From positions 1 through 48,318 of the forward strand of contig JBDRVV010000016.1 in NCBI GenBank assembly GCA_039802005.1: a DNA stretch of 48,318 bases, written 5' to 3'. The first letter of the stretch is position 1. Each line of letters begins with the position of its first letter. The notes beneath the pieces were generated by a model. The model did no database searches, was not told the origin of the DNA, and saw only the letters and a list, made by a program, of their open reading frames with translations. This document shows, piece by piece, positions 25,246 through 33,915 of this stretch. This DNA comes from a candidate division WOR-3 bacterium (GTDB taxonomy: Bacteria > Hydrothermota > Tepidihabitantia > SM23-42 > JAOAFX01). The translations under genes and the position numbers were made by a program.

Positions 25246-25374
25246 GTAGGGCAAGGCTTTAGCCTTTCAATCGACAGGTACAATGTAGGGCAAGGTTTCC
25301 TTCATAAAGCGATGGTTCTTTCAGAACCCGAGTTCAGCCTTGCGAAGATATTGCAGACCAAGGTCTGCCACTAC
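25246..25374. repeat. Cluster of REP-like palindromes in an intergenic region
   Basis: It holds three GTAG-headed palindromes. 25246-25268 (+) is GTAGG plus GCAAGGCT-TT-AGCCTTTC. 25285-25343 (+) has GTAGG with GCAAGG and CCTTGC arms separated by 42 nt that contain an inner GGTTCT-TTC-AGAACC hairpin. 25353-25374 (-) is GTAGTG plus GCAGACC-TT-GGTCTGC. The first and last are in opposite orientation, like a BIME. No coding sequence is seen in 25217-25417. Confidence 0.72.
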
Positions 25375-25417
25375 AATTTTTCTATTAATAAAAGATTTTA
25401 TACTTCACATAATTTCA

Positions 25418-26092
25418 TCAGTATTCTACTTCCAAAGTCGGAACAAAGTTTGACTTTTCTTTATACTCTCTGCAGACAAATTCGCGTTCCACACCATATT
25501 CGCCAACCGGGTCAAGGGCAATGCCGTAGTTGGGCTCACCCGCGAGCCATTTTTCCAAAATCTGTGTCACATCCCATTCGTACCATATCCCACCTTCACG
25601 CTCAGAGCGGGCACCCTTGATTGTAATGACTGATACTACATTATCGGATAATTTCGGAGCAGTCTTCCATGTAACCGCCATTTCTTCCCATGTAGAGAGA
25701 ATCTGTTTCGCTGCAACCTGGGTCGGTGCATCAGAACCTGAATAATCGTTGTATAATTTTACCACAGCGCGCTTTGGCTTCTTGTCTTTAGGTAAATTGG
25801 TAATATCAAATTGGAGCAGAACGATTTCCTTATCGGTTCCGGAAAAACCCAAAAACAATTTGGGAATGGTGACTGGGTTGTATGGGTCGGTGATATCCTT
25901 CCAGCCACCACCATCCCCATAATTTTTATTAGGCTGTGCCTTGTATATCCAGGTATCTTTTACAACCTGGCATTTTATTTTGTTTTGCATAACTAACCTC
26001 CGGTCTTTCTGACCGCAAGAGAAACACAACAAAGAGATTATGGCCAACAGAATCAAATTTTTGTGTTGTATCTTTTGTTTTTTATCAAACAT
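25418..26092 (-). CDS. DNRLRE-domain lipoprotein
   Basis: The 224-aa protein has a basic start and a hydrophobic stretch ending in the lipobox-like CFSC, so it is a lipoprotein anchored by Cys ~26. The mature part is a DNRLRE-type beta-sandwich, a module common in large secreted cell-wall and surface proteins. Visible motifs are a DTWIY entry, IVLLQFDITNLP, AVVKLYNDYSG, WEEMAVTWKTAP, WYEWDVTQILEKWLAGE and NYGIALDP, ending in LEVEY. It is an unusually small stand-alone version. It follows the FG-GAP gene by 38 nt on the same strand without its own promoter, so the two probably form an operon. Confidence 0.85.
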   Translation of the reverse strand: MFDKKQKIQHKNLILLAIISLLCFSCGQKDRRLVMQNKIKCQVVKDTWIYKAQPNKNYGDGGGWKDITDPYNPVTIPKLFLGFSGTDKEIVLLQFDITNLPKDKKPKRAVVKLYNDYSGSDAPTQVAAKQILSTWEEMAVTWKTAPKLSDNVVSVITIKGARSEREGGIWYEWDVTQILEKWLAGEPNYGIALDPVGEYGVEREFVCREYKEKSNFVPTLEVEY

Positions 26093-26130
26093 AAATACCT
26101 CTGACTTCTACTTCACAAACAGAATTTGAT

Positions 26131-29100
26131 TTATTGTAAAAATATGAATTTGACGCTGTTCGATGCAGAATCAAGGGATATTATCCGAGCAAAATAGACA
26201 CCAGAACCGCATGTATTCCCATTTTTATCTTTGCCATGCCATTCGTATTCTGTGCCCGAAACCTGGAATCTATTTACTTCCGAACCTAAAATGTTGTAGA
26301 TCACCAGAGTTCCATTGCCATGTTTTAATCCGCTGTATTTGAATCTTACTTTTCCGGGTGAGTTATTAGCCATTAAATTTATTTCATAGAGTGTTGGGTC
26401 AGTATTATCTTCATTAGTACCAACCTGTATGCCCGTTCGGAAATCAGTTTCATTAAGCCCATTTGATTGAATATAATACCATCTTGAGTGTATCGGTGAA
26501 CCATATTTTGGATGGTATTTTATCCTTGCACGCCATTTATAACAGGTATTGACCGATAACCCGGTTATTACACGGCTTATTTGCTGCCCTGTTGTCCCAA
26601 GATTTATCCAGTTTGACTCCACAAGATCTATGCCATTGAATGGCGCACCAAAAGGTTTTACTTCAAACTGCGCCTTGGCAATAACCCGTCCATAGGACGA
26701 CCGTCCGAATAACCTTGAACCGAATGAATTATTTGAATAAGTGAATAATGGTGGAACAATCTGCCGGGAAAAATCTGGTCTCATTTGCTCGGGTTTTACA
26801 TTAACACCCATTACTTCATTGCCATAATAGACAAAAGCCCTTCCTTCATTCATTTCACCATTATCATAAAAATATGCACCTACTATCACATCTGAATATC
26901 CATCGCCATTGACATCGCCGGCAGTGGAGACTGAGATACCGTAATTTGCAGATGTTTGGTTTGATTCGCCGGTCCATTTGGGCGTGCTGGATAGTCCGGT
27001 TGCCGATCCGTGATAGACAAAAGCCATACCCTCATCTGTCTGTCCATTATCATAATATGGGGCACCGATGATTATATCTGAATATCCATCGCCATTGACA
27101 TCACCCGCAGCAGAGACCGATATACCGTAATTTGCAGATGCTTGGTTTGATTCGCCGGTCCAGTTTGGGTTTGAGGACAATCCCGAAGCCGAACCATGGA
27201 AGACATAAGCACGGCCTTCATCCGTCTGTCCGTTATCATAATTGGGAGCTCCAACGATTACATCCGAATAACCATCACCATTCACATCGCCAGCATAGGC
27301 AACAGAAGTGCCGAAATATGCATTGGCCTGGAGTGAAGCTCCTAACCAACTTGGATTCACAGAAAGACCTGATACTGAACCATTATATACAAATGCCAAT
27401 CCTTCACGATTTTGAAATAGCCAACTTTGAGGTGCTCCGATTATTACATCAGAGTAGCCATCACCATTGATATCACCAGCCGTAGAGACCGAATACCCAA
27501 ACCATGCATTTGTAAGATTAACTTCACCAATCCAGCTGGGGGTGTTGGATAGTCCAGATACCGAGCCATGGTAGACAAAGGCTGCACCTTCGTCAGTGTC
27601 TCCATCGTCATATAATGGGGCACCGACGATTATATCTGAATATCCATCGCCATTGACATCGCCGGCAGTGGCGACCGAGGTTCCGTACCGTGCATTATTC
27701 TGGTTTGATTCACCGGTCCAGTTTGGGGTTGTAGATAATCCGGTAGCCGAACCATGATATACATACGCCCTTCCTTCGTCAGTTTCACCATTATCATAAT
27801 AATGCGCGCCTACTATTACATCTGAATATCCATCACCATTGACATCACCTGCCGTAGATACTGAGACACCGTAATATGCAGATGGTTGGTTTGATTCGCC
27901 GGTCCAGTTGGGGGTTGTGGATAATCCGGCTGCCGAGCCATGGTAGACGAAAGCCCGTCCTTCGTCAGTTTCACCATTATCATAATAATGCGCGCCTATG
28001 ATTACATCAGCATATCCATCGCCATTGACATCACCTGCAGTAGAGACAGAAAAGCCAAAATATGCATTGTTCTGATTTGCTTCATTGGTCCACATTGGTG
28101 CTGTTGATAATCCGGATGCTGAACCATGATAGACAAATGCAGCACCTTCGTAATCCTGTCCGTTGGTGTAGAATGGGGCACCAACAATCACATCTGCGTA
28201 TCCATCACCATTAACATCGCCCGCCGTAGAGACAGAAAAGCCAAAATATGCACCATTTTGATTCCCCTCATCCATCCAGATTGCTGTATTGGATAATCCT
28301 GAGGCGGAGCCACAATAAACAAATGCAGCACCTTCGTCACCCTGTCCGTTGGTATATAATGGGGCACCAACAATCACATCCGCGTATCCATCACCATTTA
28401 TATCGCCTGCAGTAGCGACTGATCGCCCAAATGAGGCATTTGAAACATTCGGTTCGGCAGACCAGGTCGGGAGTGTTGACAATCCAGATGCGGAACCATG
28501 ATAGACATAAGCCCGTCCTTCATCGGTTTCGTTATTGTCAAATTCAGGTATCCCAATTATCACATCTGAATATCCATCACCATTGACATCACCAGCGCAG
28601 GCAACCGAAGTACCATAATGTGCATTTGCCTGATTTGATTGACCGGTCCAGTTTGGCGAAGTTGCTAAACCAGATGCGGAACCGTGGTAGACATAAACCC
28701 TACCTTCATTAGTCTGTCCACCGTCATAATAGTGAGCACCAATTATTACATCTGAATATCCATCGCCATTGACATCACCTGCAGTAGATACTGAGATACC
28801 GTAATATGCAGATGCCTGGTTTGATTCGCCGGTCCAGTTTGGTGAAGTAGGTAAACCATAAGGCGAGCCATAATAGACAAATGCCATGCCTTCATCTGTT
28901 TGCCCATTATCATAATCTGGAGCACCGACAATCACATCTGAATATCCATCACCATTGACATCTCCAGCACAGGATAATGAATTACCGTAATGGGCATTTG
29001 CCTGATTTGATTGCCCAATCCAGTATGCTGTATTGGATAAGCCAGAAGCAGAACCATAATACAGGTATGCGGCACCCACATCTTGGAATCCGGCGTCATA

Positions 29101-30111
29101 ACCGGGTGCCCCAATTAGAACATCCTGATATCCATCGCCATTAATATCACCAGCACAGGAAACTGCATATCCATAATGAGCATATGCCTGATTTGGTTCA
29201 TTAGTCCAGTTTGGTGAAGTTGGTAATCCGGTTGCTGAACCGTGATAAACAAAAGCCATACCCTCATCTGTCTGTCCATTATCAAACCACATGGCACCGA
29301 CTATTACATCCGAGTATCCATCACCATTGACATCACCGGCTGAGGCTACTGCAATTCCATAAAACGACAATATTTGATTACCTTCACTTGTCCAGTTGGG
29401 AGTTTGAGATAATGGGTCGACAGTTATGGGATAAACTGCATTAGCATCTTCTATGACAATTTTGAATCCATTTTCGGATTTTTCAAAATGGGCGGGAATT
29501 ATTTTACCATTTGCATCCGATACCTTCATATCCAGATAGTTCATAACACAAGAACCACCCGGCACCGCACGGATAAAGGTTATTTTATCATCAATGACAT
29601 TCATCTCAACACCCAATAATTCTACAGTGAGATTCAAATTCAGATTGCCTTTTCCTTTCAACTTTTTGGATACCACAAAGTTTTGCCTCATTCCACTTTC
29701 CATATTTTCAAAATCAATTTTCAACAGATTTCCTATTACTTCGGCTTTGTTCTTATCAACTTTTAATATATCTCCTTGATATATACCTTCTTTTTTGTCT
29801 CTTCCAACAGAAATCAATTTAATTATCACAGACCAGAAATTATCTTTTTCATAAACCCTCGGTTCTGCTTTGAAACCGTCAACATAATATGAAAAACGGA
29901 GATTTTGAGCACGGTTAGGAGATTGATAACAACCTGCTTTATCCTGCCACCTTATTTCATATTCAGATTCTTTTATTTTCTGCTGGATGGTTGTCAACCA
30001 GTCGCTATCCATTTTTGCAGGTACGGGAATATTTGTATTCCCCAAAAGAAAGATGGGTAGGGTAATGCATAAAAAGACCATCCAACAATGAGACTTAGTA
30101 AAAGTTTTCAT
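26131..30111 (-). CDS. Large FG-GAP (integrin alpha-like) repeat protein with C-terminal sorting domain
   Basis: The protein is about 1326 aa. The start at ATG 30111 is chosen because a GAAAGGAGG SD lies 4 nt upstream; the earlier in-frame ATG 30126 would place the SD inside the gene. A signal peptide (hydrophobic WMVFLCITLPIFLLG) is followed by a ~220-aa N-terminal domain ending in VYPITVDPL. Then come 14 tandem 62-residue repeats, each with GDxNGDGYxDVIxGA calcium-binding loops and EGxAxVYxGS. A linker and a FlgD-like/type IX-type sorting domain (VIYNILGSEV, GSGVYFARI) follow. Fourteen repeats could make two seven-bladed propellers (inference). Surface adhesion or calcium-dependent binding is plausible. 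The gene probably leads an operon with the DNRLRE lipoprotein. Confidence 0.9.
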   Translation of the reverse strand: MKTFTKSHCWMVFLCITLPIFLLGNTNIPVPAKMDSDWLTTIQQKIKESEYEIRWQDKAGCYQSPNRAQNLRFSYYVDGFKAEPRVYEKDNFWSVIIKLISVGRDKKEGIYQGDILKVDKNKAEVIGNLLKIDFENMESGMRQNFVVSKKLKGKGNLNLNLTVELLGVEMNVIDDKITFIRAVPGGSCVMNYLDMKVSDANGKIIPAHFEKSENGFKIVIEDANAVYPITVDPLSQTPNWTSEGNQILSFYGIAVASAGDVNGDGYSDVIVGAMWFDNGQTDEGMAFVYHGSATGLPTSPNWTNEPNQAYAHYGYAVSCAGDINGDGYQDVLIGAPGYDAGFQDVGAAYLYYGSASGLSNTAYWIGQSNQANAHYGNSLSCAGDVNGDGYSDVIVGAPDYDNGQTDEGMAFVYYGSPYGLPTSPNWTGESNQASAYYGISVSTAGDVNGDGYSDVIIGAHYYDGGQTNEGRVYVYHGSASGLATSPNWTGQSNQANAHYGTSVACAGDVNGDGYSDVIIGIPEFDNNETDEGRAYVYHGSASGLSTLPTWSAEPNVSNASFGRSVATAGDINGDGYADVIVGAPLYTNGQGDEGAAFVYCGSASGLSNTAIWMDEGNQNGAYFGFSVSTAGDVNGDGYADVIVGAPFYTNGQDYEGAAFVYHGSASGLSTAPMWTNEANQNNAYFGFSVSTAGDVNGDGYADVIIGAHYYDNGETDEGRAFVYHGSAAGLSTTPNWTGESNQPSAYYGVSVSTAGDVNGDGYSDVIVGAHYYDNGETDEGRAYVYHGSATGLSTTPNWTGESNQNNARYGTSVATAGDVNGDGYSDIIVGAPLYDDGDTDEGAAFVYHGSVSGLSNTPSWIGEVNLTNAWFGYSVSTAGDINGDGYSDVIIGAPQSWLFQNREGLAFVYNGSVSGLSVNPSWLGASLQANAYFGTSVAYAGDVNGDGYSDVIVGAPNYDNGQTDEGRAYVFHGSASGLSSNPNWTGESNQASANYGISVSAAGDVNGDGYSDIIIGAPYYDNGQTDEGMAFVYHGSATGLSSTPKWTGESNQTSANYGISVSTAGDVNGDGYSDVIVGAYFYDNGEMNEGRAFVYYGNEVMGVNVKPEQMRPDFSRQIVPPLFTYSNNSFGSRLFGRSSYGRVIAKAQFEVKPFGAPFNGIDLVESNWINLGTTGQQISRVITGLSVNTCYKWRARIKYHPKYGSPIHSRWYYIQSNGLNETDFRTGIQVGTNEDNTDPTLYEINLMANNSPGKVRFKYSGLKHGNGTLVIYNILGSEVNRFQVSGTEYEWHGKDKNGNTCGSGVYFARIISLDSASNSVKFIFLQ
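26805..29405 (-). repeat. 14 tandem 186-bp coding repeats (FG-GAP)
   Basis: Each unit is exactly 62 codons, and adjacent copies keep the same phase through the array. Several units (those around 27.6-28.0 kb and 26.9-27.2 kb) are near-identical at the nucleotide level, pointing to recent duplication or gene conversion. Boundaries are approximate. Confidence 0.88.
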
Positions 30112-30126
30112 AATACCTCCTTTCAA

Positions 30127-30303
30127 TCAATTGACCAATCACGGATTTCATAATCCTTATATATTCTTAAAAGCCATAATTTTTTATATTTATTATTTAG
30201 TTTTTTCCTCTTCTGGGCAGAAATCGTCTTTCTTTTTTTAAGCGATTTAGCCCTGGAACAGGAATTATATAGCCTTCTAATCACAATTTATTATATTAAT
30301 TCA
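30127..30303. other. Intergenic region upstream of the FG-GAP gene, no gene seen
   Basis: This AT-rich stretch probably holds the FG-GAP gene promoter. The best candidate is a minus-strand TATAAT at 30264-30269 with no clear -35, which would leave a ~150-nt leader. AAATCG and CGATTT (30216-30243) could pair within that leader. I see no ORF with a start and SD here. Confidence 0.35.
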
Positions 30304-30468
30304 CACTTACCAAACACTTACCAGTTTGTTGTGAAGGTGATTAAGATATTGTTTTAGGACGTGGCAGATTGTAGTGGCAGACCTTGGTCTGCAAATTTAT
30401 AAGAGCCAAGTAAACTCGGAGATATTAATGAATTGCAGTCTCAGGTAAGGCTTTAGGTTTGCTTATTA
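30304..30468 (+). repeat. Intergenic repeat module, copy A, with one REP-like palindrome
   Basis: 30304-30392 matches 33594-33682 with one visible mismatch, and 30393-30420 matches 33790-33817. It contains a REP at 30371-30392 (GTAGTG plus GCAGACC-TT-GGTCTGC). The tail, with GTAAGGCTTTAGG, is a decayed version of the second palindrome family. Copy A and copy B are in direct orientation and bracket the PKD lipoprotein gene. Confidence 0.85.
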
Positions 30469-30475
30469 AGTTAAT

Positions 30476-30506
30476 AAAAAAGGGGGAGTGTTGCCACTCC
30501 CCCTTT
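30476..30506 (-). terminator. Intrinsic terminator of the PKD/Ig lipoprotein gene
   Basis: On the minus strand: AAAGGGGGAGTG, loop GCAA, CACTCCCCC followed by a run of six T. The perfect 12-bp stem lies ~20 nt after the stop codon of the gene. This is the clearest rho-independent terminator in the window. Confidence 0.93.
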
Positions 30507-30524
30507 GATTAATTTTTGCTTATG

Positions 30525-33470
30525 TTAGCGTCTTATTTTGCCACCACTACGAATTTCAAATGTCTGGCTCAAACCATAGGCATTGGTATTCTGGGTATTG
30601 GCAATTCTAATCCGGCAGTTCGTGCCTGAGACATTGGGAACGGTCCAGAGGTAATAACCATCATTGGCGGCATTCTGAGCGATTTGATTCCAGGTTGTCC
30701 CACCATCAGTAGAGTAGTCTAATCGGGCATTAGAAAAGTCGCCGGTCCAGTCCCAGGTGATATAATAACTCCTTCCTGCATACCAGATATCGCCATTGAG
30801 TGGTGAAGTTACTTTTATGGTCTGGGGTGCGATTGTAAATGTATTACTGACGCCATAATTTGTAGTATTGGCAACCCCAACCCGGATTTTGCAGTTGTTT
30901 CCATTTATCCCATCAGGCAAATGCCACAGATAATAACCATCGTTTGAAGTGGCGGTAGTTAGCTGATTCCAGGTTGAACCACCATCGGTTGAATAGTCTA
31001 TTCGGGCAGTAGAAAATTCACCATTCCAGTACCAGGTGATATAATAATCCCTGCCGCTCAGCCATATATCACTTGTCTTCGGTGATGTGATTGTGATGGT
31101 CTGGAGATTTATGGTGAATATATCACTTTCATCATAGTTACTGGGATTGGAGGTGCTGGTAACTTTTATCTTGCAGTTATTACTTGAAAAGTTTCCGCTG
31201 ATTGACCATAGATAATAACCACCACTTGTGCTTGATGTTATTTGATTCCATGAAGAACCACCATCGGTTGAATAATCTATACGCACGCTTCCGGTATATG
31301 TGCCGGTCCAGGTAATGTAATAATCTCCACCCTGTATCCAGGTATCGTTGAGCATGGGAGAGGTGACCTGAATTGAATCAGAAACCTGGGTCGTGGTTAT
31401 TGTGAAATTGTTATCACTGATGTCATAGGCATTTGCATCCTGAGAACTCACCACTCGGATACGGCAATTGGTTGAATTCAGGTTCGGCACGGTCCAGTTA
31501 TAAGAACCGTCATTGGTTGCACCGGTAACGATATTTGTCCAGATCGTCCCACCATCTGTTGAATACTGGATATTAACCGTGCTGACGCCGCCGACCCATT
31601 CCCAGTGTATTGGATAGTGTTTACCACTCCGATAAGTTTCACCACCATTCGGCCTTTTAACTGTAAATACGGGTCTGGCAATCGTAAAGACTGAATTGCT
31701 TACATCATTGAGATTGGCATCACTCTGATTTTTAACTCGAACAAGGGCAGTGGTAGAAGGTGCATTTGCTACATTCCAGGCATAACATCCATCGTTCGTA
31801 GTAGATGAAATTACTGATGTCCAGGAAGTTCCATTATCAGTTGAATAATCAATACTTGCGGTGGAGAAGTTTCCGGTCCAATCCCAGTGGACTGGATAGT
31901 AGTTACCAACATAGTAATTTTCTCCACCATTAGGCATAACGACCGTGATAGTATCCCTGGCAATTGTGAAGTTCGCATCGCTGAGGTCATAGATATTTGG
32001 ATTTGTCGCATGGCTCACCCTTATCCGGCAGTTAGGATATGTCGTGCTCTTATATGGAACACTCCAGTGATAACAACCATCATTGCTTGTATTGGAGACG
32101 ATAGTAGTCCAGGAAGTTCCGCCATCAGTTGAGTAGTCAATTGTTACTCCTGAAAAACTTCCATACCAGTTCCAGTGGATTGGGTGGTATTCACCAGATA
32201 GATAGGTTTCACCGCCATTCGGCCTGGTAATTATAATTCCTTCGGTTATGTTTATAGAATGGGGACTTGACCAACCAGATGTTGCCCCTTGAATATCCCT
32301 TGCCTGGGCACGGACTGAATATGTGCCAGTTGAGGTATAGGTATGGGTATCCTGGACTGTGCCACCGCTTGGAACAAAAGAACTCCAGCTTGAGGTATCC
32401 CCATCACCCCAGGCAAATCGGATTGAGATATTCTGACCATCAGGGTCGGTAGTGGTTGCAGAGAATGTCTGTGCAATTGTTACATATCCGCTCGTCGGAC
32501 CGGTTAGGGTTGGTGTATTTGGTGGATTATTGGCACCGCCGGTATATATCAAAATCTGGTGTGGGGAAGACCAGGACGACCTTAGACCATGGATATCCCT
32601 TGCCTGTGCAGTGATATTGTATAAACCAGTGTTTGCATAAGAATGGGACATTGTTACTGTTGAACCACTTGATACATAACCGCTCCAGTTTGAGGTATCT
32701 CCATCACCCCAGGCAAAGCGGATTGAGATTAAGTCATTATTGGGATCGGTTGTTGTGGCATTAAAATCATAGGACACATTTGGATTTCCGCTCGTTGGTC
32801 CGGTGACGGTAGGGGCATTCGGTGCCTGGCTGGAGCCGGTAGTAATTGTAATCTGATGTGCACCTGACCATTCTGAGGTTGCTCCATTTACATCCTTTGC
32901 CTGGGCAGTGACATTGAATGTGCCAGTTGATAAATATGAGTGCGTCATTGCGATTGTATCACCGCTCACCTGATACGAACTCCATGCTGAGGTATCTCCA
33001 TCACCCCAGGAAAATCTTACTGCCACACCCTGACCAGCCGGGTCACTGGCACAAGTATAGAATTCATAAGAATATTGAGAGCCCTGATAACCACTTGAAG
33101 GACCCCAGGGTGTTGCTGGTGTGTTTGGTGGATTGATGACCACTACGGTTATTACTTCTGAAGTTCCTTCGTTATTTGCCTTGTCATAAGCCTTGGCATA
33201 GATATTGTGCTGAGAATTATCCTGTAAGGCGGAGGTATTCCAGGAATGGGAATAGGGTGAAGATTGGTCAGTGGAAACGAGGATGTTATCTATGTAAAAC
33301 TCTACTTCAGTTACTCCTTTATTATCAGTTGCATTCGCATTAACGATAATGGTTCCACCAACGGTGTCTCCATTTGCGGGTTGGGTGATTGAAACCTCGG
33401 GTGGTTCTTTATCACCGCAACCAACGAAAAACAATCCTACTGCAATGCCAAGTGCTAATAGCTTTTTCAT
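30525..33470 (-). CDS. PKD/Ig-like repeat lipoprotein
   Basis: The protein is about 981 aa. The start at ATG 33470 is preceded by a perfect AAGGAGG SD; the longer frame to 33506 adds a polar N-terminus with no SD. The signal peptide ends in the lipobox VGC (Cys ~19). One bacterial Ig-like domain (SITQPANGDTV, VEFYIDN) follows, then three ~95-aa PKD-like domains with RFSWGDGDTS/RFAWGDGDTS. Six ~90-aa repeats follow, with xxRPNGGETYxxG or TSPxxxDxW and IDYSTDGGTSW motifs, like the Kre9/KNH-type Ser-Thr-rich repeats of secreted proteins. It is anchored at its N-terminus and has no C-terminal sorting domain, unlike its neighbours. It is probably a stalk-like surface or periplasmic spacer. It is flanked by direct repeats and has its own promoter and terminator. 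Confidence 0.87.
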   Translation of the reverse strand: MKKLLALGIAVGLFFVGCGDKEPPEVSITQPANGDTVGGTIIVNANATDNKGVTEVEFYIDNILVSTDQSSPYSHSWNTSALQDNSQHNIYAKAYDKANNEGTSEVITVVVINPPNTPATPWGPSSGYQGSQYSYEFYTCASDPAGQGVAVRFSWGDGDTSAWSSYQVSGDTIAMTHSYLSTGTFNVTAQAKDVNGATSEWSGAHQITITTGSSQAPNAPTVTGPTSGNPNVSYDFNATTTDPNNDLISIRFAWGDGDTSNWSGYVSSGSTVTMSHSYANTGLYNITAQARDIHGLRSSWSSPHQILIYTGGANNPPNTPTLTGPTSGYVTIAQTFSATTTDPDGQNISIRFAWGDGDTSSWSSFVPSGGTVQDTHTYTSTGTYSVRAQARDIQGATSGWSSPHSINITEGIIITRPNGGETYLSGEYHPIHWNWYGSFSGVTIDYSTDGGTSWTTIVSNTSNDGCYHWSVPYKSTTYPNCRIRVSHATNPNIYDLSDANFTIARDTITVVMPNGGENYYVGNYYPVHWDWTGNFSTASIDYSTDNGTSWTSVISSTTNDGCYAWNVANAPSTTALVRVKNQSDANLNDVSNSVFTIARPVFTVKRPNGGETYRSGKHYPIHWEWVGGVSTVNIQYSTDGGTIWTNIVTGATNDGSYNWTVPNLNSTNCRIRVVSSQDANAYDISDNNFTITTTQVSDSIQVTSPMLNDTWIQGGDYYITWTGTYTGSVRIDYSTDGGSSWNQITSSTSGGYYLWSISGNFSSNNCKIKVTSTSNPSNYDESDIFTINLQTITITSPKTSDIWLSGRDYYITWYWNGEFSTARIDYSTDGGSTWNQLTTATSNDGYYLWHLPDGINGNNCKIRVGVANTTNYGVSNTFTIAPQTIKVTSPLNGDIWYAGRSYYITWDWTGDFSNARLDYSTDGGTTWNQIAQNAANDGYYLWTVPNVSGTNCRIRIANTQNTNAYGLSQTFEIRSGGKIRR

Positions 33471-33527
33471 TGAACCTCCTTGTTGTCCATTTTGATTTTT
33501 GGGCATTTGCCAAAAAGATTGTGGCTA

Positions 33528-33555
33528 ATTATATAGATATTTGAAGCAAAGTCAA
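33528..33555 (-). promoter_or_regulatory. Promoter of the PKD/Ig lipoprotein gene (leadered)
   Basis: On the minus strand: TTGACT (33550-33555), 16-nt spacer, TATAAT (33528-33533). The leader is ~50 nt with a perfect SD before ATG 33470. Confidence 0.75.
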
Positions 33556-33593
33556 GCATAGCTATAAATTTATTCATTATTTTATAAAAATTC

Positions 33594-33900
33594 CACTTAC
33601 CAAACACTTACCAGTTTGTTGTGAAGGTGATTAAGATATTGTTTTAGGACATGGCAGATTGTAGTGGCAGACCTTGGTCTGCATCAAATCCTGTAGTGGC
33701 AGAGTTTACTCTGCAATAATCAATGTTGAGCAAGTTCAACCACTACTGGGAAAAAAATGATTGACTCGTAGTGGCAGACCTTGGTCTGCAAATTTATAAG
33801 AGCCAAGTAAACTCGGACACTACATCAATTTTAATGAATCGGCAGTCTCAGGTAAATCTTTAGGTTTGTGTTTTTATGCAAGGCTAAAGCCTTGCCCTGC
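33594..33900 (+). repeat. Intergenic repeat module, copy B, with five REP-like palindromes
   Basis: This fills most of the gap between the PKD gene promoter and the TPR/BTAD gene; no ORF is seen. REPs: 33661-33682 (+) and 33768-33789 (+), GCAGACC-TT-GGTCTGC; 33693-33714 (+), GCAGAGT-TT-ACTCTGC; 33726-33746 (-), TTGAAC-TT-GCTCAA; all four with a GTAGTG head. 33878-33900 (-) is GCAGG plus GCAAGGCT-TT-AGCCTTGC. Relative to copy A there is a 107-nt extra segment (33683-33789) bounded by identical REPs. Confidence 0.85.
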
Positions 33901-33915
33901 TAATTATAAAAAAAC

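Noticed and set aside
30371-33789. CRISPR array from the repeated GTAGTGGCAG units
   Set aside because: Units are irregularly spaced, palindromic with TT centres and in both orientations; there are no uniform spacers and no cas genes.
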